DNA from: Flavobacterium sp. ACN2
GTDB lineage: Bacteria > Bacteroidota > Bacteroidia > Flavobacteriales > Flavobacteriaceae
Assembly: GCF_002303885.1 (NCBI RefSeq)
Contig: NZ_MRCM01000001.1
Span: 124,001-188,000 of the forward strand
DNA: 64,000 nucleotides
Reading direction: 5' to 3'
In this document: positions 52,920-61,716 of the stretch, piece after piece
Layout: every line of letters starts with the position of its first letter
How positions within the stretch are numbered: position 1 is the stretch's first letter
Translations under genes and position numbers: made by a program
Notes under the pieces: model-generated
Told to the model about the DNA's origin: nothing
The model's input: the letters and a program-made list of their open reading frames with translations, nothing else
Database searches by the model: none

Positions 52920-53312
52920 GCCATGTTGAAGCTAAATCGGTTGTAAATCAAAACTCTTGAATTTAAAGTGAAATTTAAAAATTTTCTTATTTTTTTAAAG
53001 AATCGCCGAAGTAACTCTTAAAAATTATGTGGAAATTCTCAAATGTATAAAAAAAATAACGAGCAGGTTTTTTATCTAAATCGAAAATAGTTACAAAATT
53101 CCCATCTTTCACTATCACATGAAACATATTGCATGATTCTTAACTTATTAGAAATTTCTTATTTTTTTAACTTCACAGCCCATTAGATGTATTTTCATAC
53201 AAGTTTTCCCTTTTTGATTTTATTGAGGCAAACAAAATATCTTTTAAGACAAGTAAAATTGCAGTTATCTGGTAATTTTAAATGACACTACAAGCTTAAA
53301 AAAGAGTAAATC
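52920..53312. other. Divergent intergenic region, nothing firmly identified
   Basis: This AT-rich gap separates the kinase operon (minus) from the SDR gene (plus). Promoters for both must lie here, but no box pair fits convincingly. No repeat family, hairpin or small gene is seen, which is unusual for this window. Confidence 0.5.
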
Positions 53313-54158
53313 ATGAAAAAGAAACAAACATTTCCCGAGCAAAAACAAAATCTTCCCGGCAATGAACACATGATGAATCCGGAGCCTGAAATTATACGAG
53401 AAAACTATGTTGGAAGCGGTAAATTATTCGGAAAAACGGCTTTTATTACTGGTGGCGACAGCGGAATTGGCCGAAGTGTTGCGGTACATTTTGCAAGAGA
53501 AGGCGCTAATATTGCAATTGTATATTTAAAAGAAGATAAAGATGCACTTGAAACCAAAGCAATGATCGAAAAAGAAGGCCAGCAATGCCTGCTGATTAAT
53601 GGTGATTTGAAAGATGAAAAGTTTTGTAAAAGTGCCATTAAAAAATGCCATACTACTTTTAAAAGTCTTGATGTTTTGGTAAATAATGCTGCAACTCAGT
53701 TTCCGCAAACAGAAATAGAAAAAATAACTTCGGCGCAGCTCCATAAAACTTTTGAAACTAATATTTATCCTTTCTTTTATATCACAAAAGCAGCGCTTGC
53801 TTTCTTAAAGGAAGGTGATAGCATCATAAATACTACTTCTGTTACGGCTTTTCGCGGAAGCGAACACTTAGCAGATTATGCGAGTACAAAAGGCGCAATT
53901 GTGAGTTTTACCCGTTCGCTTTCGACTATGCTGGCAAAAAAGAAAATACGCGTAAATGGCGTTGCACCTGGACCAATCTGGACGCCCTTAATTGTAGCCA
54001 CTTTTGATAAATTATCTGATTTTGGAAAAGACAATCCGATGGAAAGAGCTGGACAACCTTCTGAAGTGGCACCAGCTTATGTATTTCTGGCTTGCGAAGA
54101 CAGCAGTTATATTACAGGGCAATTTATTCATATTAATGGAGGGGAATTGGTTGGTTAG
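53313..54158 (+). CDS. SDR family oxidoreductase (general-stress type)
   Basis: A 281-residue short-chain dehydrogenase. A 40-residue N-terminal extension (PEQKQNLPGNEHMMNPEPE) is typical of the stress-induced YhdG/Gsp39-type subfamily. The cofactor loop is TGGDSGIG (46-53), with NNAA at 124-127, catalytic Ser176, Tyr189 and Lys193 (YASTK), and a PGPIWTPL motif. It reduces an unknown carbonyl compound with NAD(P)H. It is followed by repeats and the SemiSWEET gene. Related proteins are induced by osmotic and general stress in other bacteria. Confidence 0.87.
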   Translation: MKKKQTFPEQKQNLPGNEHMMNPEPEIIRENYVGSGKLFGKTAFITGGDSGIGRSVAVHFAREGANIAIVYLKEDKDALETKAMIEKEGQQCLLINGDLKDEKFCKSAIKKCHTTFKSLDVLVNNAATQFPQTEIEKITSAQLHKTFETNIYPFFYITKAALAFLKEGDSIINTTSVTAFRGSEHLADYASTKGAIVSFTRSLSTMLAKKKIRVNGVAPGPIWTPLIVATFDKLSDFGKDNPMERAGQPSEVAPAYVFLACEDSSYITGQFIHINGGELVG

Positions 54159-54163
54159 TTTCT

Positions 54164-54321
54164 AAGATGCTGAGATTCTGAGATGCTAAGGTTCTGAGTT
54201 TTTTAACCATCAAGAGCCCTAAAGATTTTGTGATTTTATCTCGCAAAGGCGCAGAGTCGCAAAGCCTTTTACTAAGCTAAGCTATAGAAACAAAACTTTG
54301 CGACTCTGCGCCTTTGCGAGA
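54164..54321. repeat. AGATGCTGAGATTCTGAG words plus 26-bp hairpin
   Basis: Words like AAGATGCTGAGATTCTGAGA (54164-54200) are followed by a perfect 26-bp inverted repeat: TCTCGCAAAGGCGCAGAGTC... (54239-54264) and its complement (54296-54321). Two repeat families share one spacer. Confidence 0.8.
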
Positions 54322-54353
54322 TTATTTTAAACCAACTTAACAAATCTTAAAAA

Positions 54354-54614
54354 ATGAATTTTATAGATATCATCGGACTTTTTGCTGGAGGGTGTATTAC
54401 ACTGTCTACGATTCCGCAAATTATAAAGGTTTGGAAGACCAAGAAAGTAAAAGAAATTTCGCTACGGATGTTCAGTATTTTGACCTTTGGAATCGCGGTA
54501 TGGATTGTTTACGGAATTCTCAAAAAAGACTTTCCAATTATACTGACCAATAGCATTTCTTTCATTTTAAATCTCATCATGGTTTATTTCATTATTTACT
54601 ATGAAAAAGAATAA
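54354..54614 (+). CDS. SemiSWEET sugar transporter
   Basis: An 86-residue membrane protein with three helices (about 4-22, 40-58, 62-82) and the PQ-loop Pro-Gln in STIPQIIKVWKTK. This is the half-size bacterial homologue of SWEET sugar transporters, which works as a dimer. It probably moves a small sugar down its gradient. It stands alone, bounded by a hairpin upstream and a terminator downstream. Substrate unknown. Confidence 0.85.
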   Translation: MNFIDIIGLFAGGCITLSTIPQIIKVWKTKKVKEISLRMFSILTFGIAVWIVYGILKKDFPIILTNSISFILNLIMVYFIIYYEKE

Positions 54615-54624
54615 ATAATAAAAT

Positions 54625-54657
54625 AAAAAAAACAGCTCGATCAAAGCTGTTTTTTTG
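54625..54657. terminator. Bidirectional terminator
   Basis: AAACAGCT / AGCTGTTT around a CGATCAA loop, with A- and T-runs on the two sides, sits between the convergent SemiSWEET and AraC-like genes. Confidence 0.8.
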
Positions 54658-54682
54658 AAAAGTGAAGAATATGGGATGCTTA

Positions 54683-55495
54683 CTAGCTAGCTAATTTTTG
54701 GTTGTATGATTTTAATTCCAATTGGTATTTTCGAGGTTGTAAGTTTCGCTTTAAAAACTGTACGGGCGCTGTAATAGCGGCTAATTTCATATGAGATAAT
54801 TTTTTAATCTCGCTTAATTGTTTTACTGCAAAGTTCAAAATAGGTTCAAACGGAGTAAAATAATTATAACTATGTTGCGCAATCTCAAGTTCTAAAACTT
54901 CGCGAAGAATACCTTTCATTAGTATATAACGAACTAATCCTTGAGTTGGAATTCTTTTAAGCTCTTGAAATTTCTCTCCTATTTTGTGGTTTTCATCTCC
55001 TATATAAATGTAATTTCCAGAATTGCTCGTAAATATTTTTTTTACTTGAGAAACAAAATCGCTTTCTTTATTTTCGATTGTGGTTGGCATTCCAATTAAA
55101 GAGAATTGAATATGCTGGTGACTTTGAAAATGCAATACACTGTTAATAGTAGAAGAATTGCTCATAATACCTGATTGCTGTTTTTTAAGGCAATGAGTTG
55201 CCCCATCGGCACCAAAACTATGCAAAACGTTTCCTTTCTCGCAATACGCAAAAAACACAGGCGCAAACGGATTCGATTCGATGCTTAAACTAAGTTCTTG
55301 AGTAAAAGTTAAATCAAAACTCAGATATGACATCTCTTTTTCAAAACGAACGCCAGAAATGCTTCCCTTTGCCCATTTTGATTTAATCGTCAAATTGTAT
55401 TCATTGGCAGAAACTTTTAATTTCCCTCCAAAACTCTCTTTAAGATTATTAAAAACAGCATCAAAGCTTCCTGTATTTATGTAAAGTTTTTTCAT
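54683..55495 (-). CDS. AraC-like sensor protein without DNA-binding domain
   Basis: A 270-residue protein that matches the N-terminal ligand-binding part of a flavobacterial AraC subfamily (YINTGSFDAVFNNLKES at the start; PFAPVFFAYCEKGNVLHSFG; KKQQSGIMSNSSTINSVLHF). In the full-length family a double HTH should follow from about residue 230. Here the protein ends instead with KLAAITAPVQFLKRNLQPRK and a stop, and no HTH is found in any frame before the next gene. It may be a decayed regulator or a dimerisation/ligand modulator of a paralogue. The HTH loss is seen in sequence; function is inferred. Confidence 0.65.
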   Translation of the reverse strand: MKKLYINTGSFDAVFNNLKESFGGKLKVSANEYNLTIKSKWAKGSISGVRFEKEMSYLSFDLTFTQELSLSIESNPFAPVFFAYCEKGNVLHSFGADGATHCLKKQQSGIMSNSSTINSVLHFQSHQHIQFSLIGMPTTIENKESDFVSQVKKIFTSNSGNYIYIGDENHKIGEKFQELKRIPTQGLVRYILMKGILREVLELEIAQHSYNYFTPFEPILNFAVKQLSEIKKLSHMKLAAITAPVQFLKRNLQPRKYQLELKSYNQKLAS

Positions 55496-55650
55496 TATAT
55501 GGTTTGGTTTTAGTAAAAGCGGTTAGTTGTTTATTTACGTATAAAAACCAACCTTGGTTGCTAACTTTCTATAATCCAAATTTCGTTTATATTGTCAGTC
55601 AATTCTTTATACAATTTTGTGCAGATATTTCATAATTATTATTTTGAGGT

Positions 55651-55814
55651 TCTAAGGTGCTAAGATTCTAAGGTTCTGAGACTCTAAAAAGGTTTATAAT
55701 CTTTGCCTTAAGCCTTTTTGATGAAGAAAAAATTTGAGGAGCTAAGGCTCATAGGTTTATAAATCTTTAGACAAAGAAAAACCTTAGTCCCTTAGTCCCT
55801 TAGCCCCTCAGAAC
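55651..55814. repeat. TTCTAAGGTGCTAAGATTCT word-repeat palindrome
   Basis: Left words GGTTCTAAGGTGCTAAGATT (55651-55680) face CCTTAGTCCCTTAGTCCCTT and CAGAACCTTA near 55780-55818. With the terminator at 55817-55860 it explains the right half of the gap 55496-55898. The left half (55496-55650) shows only the promoter zone of the AraC-like gene and a short dyad AACCAACCTTGGTTGC. Confidence 0.7.
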
Positions 55815-55816
55815 CT

Positions 55817-55860
55817 TAAAAAAAAAAGCAGCTGCCTCAAATAAATTTGAAACAACTGCT
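55817..55860 (-). terminator. Terminator of the 113-residue protein gene
   Basis: On the minus strand AGCAGTTGTTTCAAA pairs over 15 positions (three G-U wobbles) with TTTGAGGCAGCTGCT and is followed by ten T. It lies 38 bp after the stop at 55899. Confidence 0.88.
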
Positions 55861-55898
55861 CATCAGCAAAATAAAAATACCAATCTATTTTTATTCTT

Positions 55899-56240
55899 TT
55901 ATGTTAATTCGTTTATGTCTGCATTTTTGGAATAATTGGCTTTCGGAATGTCTTTAAAAAATTCGGCTTCTTCCAAATCTGCCGTTGGACCATATCCTAA
56001 TAAATGAGTTCCCTTGCCTCCGTCTTTAGTTTCTATTATGTATAAGATTGACATATCATCGGGATCACTCATACCTTCATAACGATGATGCGCCACAATA
56101 AAAATATCTTCTGGTTTATAGGCTACTTTGCTTTCTGAATTTATCAAATGGTCGTTTTCGAATAAATAATTTACCATGTATCCTTCCTCTTGATATCTCT
56201 TTATATTATCGGTTTCGTGTTTTGAATCTTCCCTTTTCAT
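55899..56240 (-). CDS. Small conserved unknown protein
   Basis: A 113-residue soluble protein. The core HHRYEGMSDPDDMSILYIIE and GTHLLGYGPTADLEEAEF recall short flavobacterial proteins that are sometimes named phosphoribosylpyrophosphate synthetase, apparently in error, since it is far too short and lacks the PRPP loop. No catalytic residues are evident. It is monocistronic with a strong terminator. Its place in a region with stress-related genes hints at a stress role only by context. Confidence 0.6.
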   Translation of the reverse strand: MKREDSKHETDNIKRYQEEGYMVNYLFENDHLINSESKVAYKPEDIFIVAHHRYEGMSDPDDMSILYIIETKDGGKGTHLLGYGPTADLEEAEFFKDIPKANYSKNADINELT

Positions 56241-56450
56241 TGTTTTTTATTTTTAACTGTTATTCAAATTTCCGCATAGGAAAGCGATAAAATTAACTCT
56301 AACGATTTTAATCTTGCCTCATTTAAAAATCACTTTTCTGCGAATATTTATTTTCACTAATTTTAACAAAACATAATTCAAAAACAAGAATTTACTAAAT
56401 TTAATACGAATGAAAAGTAGCTTGTTAACAAGACGAAAAATAAGATTTTA

Positions 56451-59270
56451 ATGAATAGCAACAAATATGATTTTCTAGCAAACGGAGGAGAAATGGGTAT
56501 GCTTACTCGCGACAAAGATTGGAGTAAAACTGCCATTGGACCTGTGGAATCATGGCCTCAAAGTCTTCGAACTACTTTAGGAATTCTTCTAAACTCTAAA
56601 TTCCCCATGTTTTTATTTTGGGGACAAGATCATATTTGCTTTTATAATGATGCCTATCGTCCAAGTCTAGGAAATAACGGTAAGCATCCTTCTATTCTAG
56701 GCCAAAAAGGAGCCGATTACTGGCCTGAAATCTGGGATTTTATTAAGCCTTTAATCGATCAAGTGCTTCAAAACGGGGAAGCAACATGGCACGAAGACCA
56801 ATTATTGCCAATTTATAGAAATGGAAAATTGGAAGATGTTTACTGGACATTTAGCTACAGTCCTGTAAATGATGAAAACGGAAAAACAAGTGGCGTTTTG
56901 GTAATTTGTAATGAAACTACCAAACAGATAAATACTCTTAAAAAACTCGAAGAAAGCGAAAGACGTTTTAGAAATACAGTTAAACAATTGCCTCTTGGAA
57001 TTTGTGTTTTAAAAGGAGCCGATCTTATTGTCGAGATGGCCAATACCACTTATCTGCATATCATTGATAGAGAAGAAAGTGCCATATTAAACAAATCTAT
57101 TTTTGAATCTGTTCCCGAAACTAGAGAAACTGCCTATCCTATTATAAAAAAGGTTTTCGAAACTGGCGAACCTTACTATGCAGATGAATTTGCTGTAACC
57201 TTAAATCGTTACAACCAAGAAGAACTAGCTTATTTCAATCTCGTCTTTTATCCTTTAACTGAAGAAAACGAGATTACGGGAGTTATTGTGGTTGCGTATG
57301 AAGTAACCGAAGAAGTAAAAGGCAGATATCTTCTGGCAGAAAATGAAAAAGCTTTTCGCAATATTGTAATAGATTCTCCTATTGCAATGGCAATTTTTAG
57401 AGGAAAAGATTTCGTTATCGAAATGGCCAATAAAGCCATGATGCATAACATTTGGCAAAAGGAAGAAAAAGAATGTATTGGAATTCCGTTACTAGATGTT
57501 TTTCCTGAATTGAAAAACCAAAAATATCCTGAATTATTACATGATGTTCTTAATGGAAAAACGATTCGGGAGAATGAGGCAGTCGCTTATGTTGACATTA
57601 AAGGAAGTCTAAAAAAATTCTATCTGGATTACGAATATACTACGCTATACGAAAAAAACGGAAAGGCATCTGGCATAATGTGTACGGTTTATGATGTAAC
57701 TTCTAAAGTTAAAGCCAGAAAAAAACTGGAAACTGCCGAAGCAAGAACGCGTTTGTCTACTGAAATTGCCCAAATTGCCATGTGGGATTTAAATCTTAAA
57801 ACAAAGAAACTAATCTACAGTGATACTATTCTAGACATTTTCGGATTTGAGAAAAACACAAAGATTGTGCATCAGGACATTCGAAGTCGTGTACTTCCAG
57901 AAGACGAGGATATTGTTCTAGACGCTTTCGCGGAAGCATTAAAAACAGGAATTTACAAATATGAAGCTCGAATTTTAAAAGTAGATCATTCGATTGCATG
58001 GATTAAAGTTCAGGGTAAAATCTTTTTTGATGAAAACAACGAGCCTTCTAAAATGTTGGGAACTGTGATGGATTTTACAATCGAAAAAGAAATTCAGCAT
58101 GTTTTAATGAAGAGCGAACAAAAATTTAGACTTCTCGCCGATTCTATACCTCAATTTATTTGGACGAGCGATACCCTGGGAAATTTGAACTATTTTAATG
58201 AAACGGTTTATAGCTATTCTGGATTGTCTAAAGAAGAAATCGAGAAAAACGGCTGGCTCCAAATTGTGCATCCCGACGACCGCGAGGAAAATGTAAAACT
58301 ATGGATGGAATCTGTAAAAACAGGAAATGATTTTCTGTTTATTCACCGTTTTAAGCGATATGATGGCGAGTACAGATGGCAGCTCAGCCGTGCAATAGCG
58401 CAATTGGATGAATTTGGAAAGATTCAAATGTGGGTTGGAACAAGCACTGATATAGAAGAACAAAAGAACTTTACCAATAAACTAGAAGATCAAATTATAG
58501 AGCGTACCACACAATTGGAACTCAAAAACAGGGATTTGATTAATATGAATATAGAATTGCAGTCATTTGCTTATATCTCAAGCCATGATTTGCAGGAACC
58601 GCTGCGAAAAATTCAGACTTTCGCAAGTCGATTGGCTACTTTGGACGAGCAGAATATTTCGGCAAATGCCAGATCTTATTTAGCTAGAATTGAGTTTTCG
58701 GCAAAGAAAATGCAAAATCTAATTCAGGATTTATTAACCTATTCCCGCACCAATTCTGCCGATCGTATTTTTACAACGGTTAAAATAGACGAAATTGCAG
58801 AAGAAGTAATAAGTGATTTTTCTGATCGAATTGAAGAAAAAAATGCTATTGTAGAATATCACGATTTAGGAGAAGCCAATCTTATTCAGTTTCAATTTAG
58901 ACAGTTATTACATAATTTGGTAGAAAATGCCTTGAAATTTTCTATTCCTAGTGTTCCTCCAAAAGTGAAAATTTCTGCTACGCAAATTGATGGAAAATCG
59001 CTTCCTAATGCTGAATTTAAAGACAAAAATTACCTCCATCTTCAAGTTGAAGATAACGGAATTGGTTTTGAACCTATTTATAAAGAAAAAATCTTTGAAG
59101 TTTTTCAGCGCTTAAATACCGACAGTGAATACAAAGGAACTGGAATTGGTCTTGCAATCGTGAAAAAAATCGTTGAAAACCATAGAGGTTTCATCACAGT
59201 TTCTAGCGAAAAAGGCAAAGGCTCTACTTTTAATATTTACATTCCCGATTTGTCTGAAATTAATATTTAA
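56451..59270 (+). CDS. Multi-PAS sensor histidine kinase
   Basis: A 939-residue soluble kinase with four or five PAS-type domains in the first 680 residues (for example LPLGICVLKGADLIVEMANT near 181-200, SPIAMAIFRGKDFVIEMANK near 305-325, SIPQFIWTSDTLGNLNYFN near 564-582). A dimerisation domain follows with His near 711 (SSHDLQEPLRKI) and an ATPase domain (NLVENALKF, DNGIGFEP, GTGIGLAIVKKI). No transmembrane helix is seen, so it senses cytosolic signals such as redox or ligands. It converges with a receiver gene that overlaps its 3-prime end by 11 bp. Confidence 0.9.
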   Translation: MNSNKYDFLANGGEMGMLTRDKDWSKTAIGPVESWPQSLRTTLGILLNSKFPMFLFWGQDHICFYNDAYRPSLGNNGKHPSILGQKGADYWPEIWDFIKPLIDQVLQNGEATWHEDQLLPIYRNGKLEDVYWTFSYSPVNDENGKTSGVLVICNETTKQINTLKKLEESERRFRNTVKQLPLGICVLKGADLIVEMANTTYLHIIDREESAILNKSIFESVPETRETAYPIIKKVFETGEPYYADEFAVTLNRYNQEELAYFNLVFYPLTEENEITGVIVVAYEVTEEVKGRYLLAENEKAFRNIVIDSPIAMAIFRGKDFVIEMANKAMMHNIWQKEEKECIGIPLLDVFPELKNQKYPELLHDVLNGKTIRENEAVAYVDIKGSLKKFYLDYEYTTLYEKNGKASGIMCTVYDVTSKVKARKKLETAEARTRLSTEIAQIAMWDLNLKTKKLIYSDTILDIFGFEKNTKIVHQDIRSRVLPEDEDIVLDAFAEALKTGIYKYEARILKVDHSIAWIKVQGKIFFDENNEPSKMLGTVMDFTIEKEIQHVLMKSEQKFRLLADSIPQFIWTSDTLGNLNYFNETVYSYSGLSKEEIEKNGWLQIVHPDDREENVKLWMESVKTGNDFLFIHRFKRYDGEYRWQLSRAIAQLDEFGKIQMWVGTSTDIEEQKNFTNKLEDQIIERTTQLELKNRDLINMNIELQSFAYISSHDLQEPLRKIQTFASRLATLDEQNISANARSYLARIEFSAKKMQNLIQDLLTYSRTNSADRIFTTVKIDEIAEEVISDFSDRIEEKNAIVEYHDLGEANLIQFQFRQLLHNLVENALKFSIPSVPPKVKISATQIDGKSLPNAEFKDKNYLHLQVEDNGIGFEPIYKEKIFEVFQRLNTDSEYKGTGIGLAIVKKIVENHRGFITVSSEKGKGSTFNIYIPDLSEINI

Positions 59271-59691
59271 ACACAAAATTGGATTGATTAGGAATAAATT
59301 TTTCCCAATCAATTTGCATCGCGTGCTCTATAGATTTTATAATGTCTTTCATTAAAACTGGCTTTGTAATAAAGCAATTGGCGCCAAGTTTACGGCATTT
59401 TTCAATAATTCCAGGTTCGCTTGAAGTAGAATAAATTACAACAGGAATATCTTTTTTATAATCTGAAGTTCGAAGTTCTTCTAGAACATCAAACCCATTT
59501 TTTCCAGGCATGTTTAAATCTAAAAAAACGACATAAGGCGTAACAGGCGGATGGGAAATTGCGTTTAAAAAATTCTGCCCACCAGAATACGTTTGAAGTG
59601 TAATGTTCTGAGGTATAGATTCTACGGCATCAGCAAAAATACACAAATCATCTTCGTCGTCGTCGGTATAGAATATAGTAAACTCTCTCAT
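59260..59691 (-). CDS. Single-domain response regulator (Rcp1-like)
   Basis: A 143-residue receiver with acidic pocket (YTDDDEDD, residues 9-15), phosphoacceptor Asp58 (FLDLNMPGKNG), Ser/Thr in VIYSTSS and Lys in FITKPV. The extended loop between beta-4 and alpha-4 is like phytochrome-partner regulators. It has no output domain. It is encoded on the opposite strand from the PAS kinase with an 11-bp tail-to-tail overlap, making it the likely phosphorylation partner. Confidence 0.87.
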   Translation of the reverse strand: MREFTIFYTDDDEDDLCIFADAVESIPQNITLQTYSGGQNFLNAISHPPVTPYVVFLDLNMPGKNGFDVLEELRTSDYKKDIPVVIYSTSSEPGIIEKCRKLGANCFITKPVLMKDIIKSIEHAMQIDWEKFIPNQSNFVFKY

Positions 59692-59928
59692 GCGTCTTTT
59701 GGCTTAGAATTTTAATCTCTCAAATATAATGTAATTTTATGTAACAAACAGATTTTGAACTAATTTCTTACAAAAACAGCAAATTGAAATCTCATAATTT
59801 ATAAGCTTAATTATATAATCTAAAAAAGGGTAAAAAGAGCCAACTTTACTTGTAGCTATTATCAACGACAAACAAAATAGTATTTGTCAAGCAATTAACT
59901 ATAAAATATAACTTAAAAGTATACTATT

Positions 59929-60429
59929 ATGGGCGATCATAAAGACCTTACAGACGAATTTGCAGTAGATAAAATAAAAGATCTAGCTGAGCACATTAAA
60001 ACTTGTATGTTTTGTACATACAATGAATATAGATTACAGTCACGACCGATGTCTGTTCAGAAAATTGATGATTTGGGGCAGCTTTGGTTTTTATCTGACC
60101 GAAACAGCAGTCAGAATGCAGAAATTACTTTGAATCCGATGGTTGAAATATTCTTTTCTGAACCGCATGATAAATTTCTAACGCTTCACGGAACCGCAAG
60201 CATTTCATACGATCGAGAAACTATCGAAAAATTATGGAATCCTATAGTAAAAATCTGGATGCCTGGCGGTGTAGACGATCCGAATCTAAGTGTTATAAAA
60301 GTAGTCCCTGAAGATGGTTACTATTGGAACAACAAAAACGGAAAAATGGTTGCCATTGCTAAAATGACAGCGGCTTTTGTAACAGGAAAAACGATGGATG
60401 ACGGAATTGAAGGAAGCTTGAAATTATAG
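59929..60429 (+). CDS. Pyridoxamine 5-phosphate oxidase-like general stress protein
   Basis: A 166-residue split-barrel FMN-binding-fold protein of the Pyrid_ox_like / general stress protein 26 group: SRPMSVQKIDDLGQLWFLSD, VEIFFSEPHDKFLTLHGTAS and a WNPIVKIWMPGGVDDPNLSV segment. True pyridoxamine oxidase activity is unlikely for this subgroup; flavin or haem binding is possible. It is monocistronic. Homologues are induced by stress in other bacteria, which fits the neighbouring SDR and YciE-type genes. Confidence 0.85.
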   Translation: MGDHKDLTDEFAVDKIKDLAEHIKTCMFCTYNEYRLQSRPMSVQKIDDLGQLWFLSDRNSSQNAEITLNPMVEIFFSEPHDKFLTLHGTASISYDRETIEKLWNPIVKIWMPGGVDDPNLSVIKVVPEDGYYWNNKNGKMVAIAKMTAAFVTGKTMDDGIEGSLKL

Positions 60430-60446
60430 CTTTTTTAAAGTTTTTT

Positions 60447-60532
60447 AACCGCAAAGAGCGCAAAGTATACGCTAAGTTCGCTAAGATTTTTTCTTTTGCT
60501 TGCCTTGTGTATACTTTACGCTCTTTGCGGTT
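60447..60532. repeat. AACCGCAAAG...CTTTGCGGTT element, intergenic copy
   Basis: Arms 60447-60470 and 60509-60532 pair at 23 of 24 positions. Same family as 22037-22151, 22859-22983 and the element inside czcB. It follows the PPOX-like gene by 17 bp. Confidence 0.8.
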
Positions 60533-60631
60533 ATTTTTTTGCCATAGATTAAGAGGATTAAAAAGATTTAAAATAGATACGAATTACTTCGCCTATTCGT
60601 CCTTCATCCTCGAGTCATAAATTATTTTTCC

Positions 60632-60693
60632 CGCAGATTTAGCAGATTCAGTAGATTTTGAACATAGAATCAGCCTAATCTGCTAAATCTGCG
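60632..60693. repeat. CGCAGATTTAGCAGATT hairpin
   Basis: Perfect 17-bp arms at 60632-60648 and 60677-60693. It is a member of the GCAGATT family. Confidence 0.75.
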
Positions 60694-60729
60694 AGAGAGA
60701 AATAACAAGTTAAAAAGTTATAATTTTGT

Positions 60730-60973
60730 GAAACAAATTATTCCGAAAGCAAATTAAACTCAAAGCTTTGCGAACTTTTTCACGCATGCATTAAGCCTTC
60801 AAAATAATAATAAAAAACTTTGCGCACTTTGCGTTAAAAAAAAACTGCTATCGGGAGCCTGAAACAAAAATTATTCAGCAAGCAAATTAAACTCAAAGCT
60901 TTGCGAACTTTTTAACGCATGCATTAAGCCTTCAAAATAAAAAAAAACTTTGGGAACTTTGCGTTAAAAAAAA
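60730..60973. repeat. Tandem repeat, 131-bp period
   Basis: Copy 1 (60730-60843) and copy 2 (60861-60973) share AGCAAATTAAACTCAAAGCT, TTGCGAACTTTTT and ACGCATGCATTAAGCCTTCA with few differences. The link between them contains CTGCTATCGGGAGCC, a half of the CCCGATAGC palindrome. With the two preceding hairpins this fills the 555-bp gap 60430-60984, where no gene is seen. Confidence 0.8.
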
Positions 60974-60984
60974 TACAGACAGAC

Positions 60985-61716
60985 TTAAGCATTCATTCTC
61001 TTCAATTCCAGAGCATTCAAAATACCCGCTTCGCTTGCTGTATTATTAAAATATACAAATCCTTTTTTGGAATGAATCTGATGGTTTATTTGCTGTAATT
61101 CTTCTGTAGAATAACTAGAATGAAATAATTTCGGGATTCCGTGAAAACGAATGTAAAGCAGTGGAAAATCTTTAAAAATAGTTTTAGGAAGATTAGGATA
61201 ACTTACACTGCAAAAGGTAATATTATTTTCTTTGAAAACAGTCCAAACCTCATCATTCCACCAGCTTTCGTGACGAAATTCGACTACATTTTTAAAATTA
61301 TAATCCAAACTATTGATTATGGTTTCTAATTTTTCTCGGCTAAAAACGTAACTCGGCGGAAATTGAAATAAAACTGTTGCCAGCTTTTCCTTCATTCCTT
61401 CTTTACAAACTTCATAAAAGTCATTGAGAAGAGTTTCACATTCTTGCAATTTTTTTATATGCGTAATTTCTTTTGGCACTTTAACCGAAAACTTGAAAGA
61501 TTCAGGCGTTTTATTATACCAATTTTGAAAAATACGAACGGTCGGAAATTTATAAAAACTTCCGTTAAACTCATACGTATCAAAATGATGGCAATAAAAA
61601 TCAAACCATTGCTTTGAAGGCAGATTTTGAGGATAAAAAATATTTTTCCAAAAACTGTTATAAAAACTTGAACATCCTATTATTACTTGATTTTTCATTT
61701 GTATAGTTGTTGACAA
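60985..61716 (-). CDS. DUF72 domain protein (YecE-like)
   Basis: A 243-residue TIM-barrel-like protein of the DUF72 family. Seen are IIGCSSFYNSFWKNIFYP at the start, SFKFSVKVPKEITH, LATVLFQFPPSY, VVEFRHESWW and the C-terminal YVYFNNT-type motif, here FVYFNNTASEAGILNALEL. The biochemical role of DUF72 is unresolved. It starts inside the end of the Fpg/Nei glycosylase gene (22-bp overlap), so the two are translationally coupled, hinting at nucleic-acid repair. Confidence 0.87.
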   Translation of the reverse strand: MSTTIQMKNQVIIGCSSFYNSFWKNIFYPQNLPSKQWFDFYCHHFDTYEFNGSFYKFPTVRIFQNWYNKTPESFKFSVKVPKEITHIKKLQECETLLNDFYEVCKEGMKEKLATVLFQFPPSYVFSREKLETIINSLDYNFKNVVEFRHESWWNDEVWTVFKENNITFCSVSYPNLPKTIFKDFPLLYIRFHGIPKLFHSSYSTEELQQINHQIHSKKGFVYFNNTASEAGILNALELKRMNA

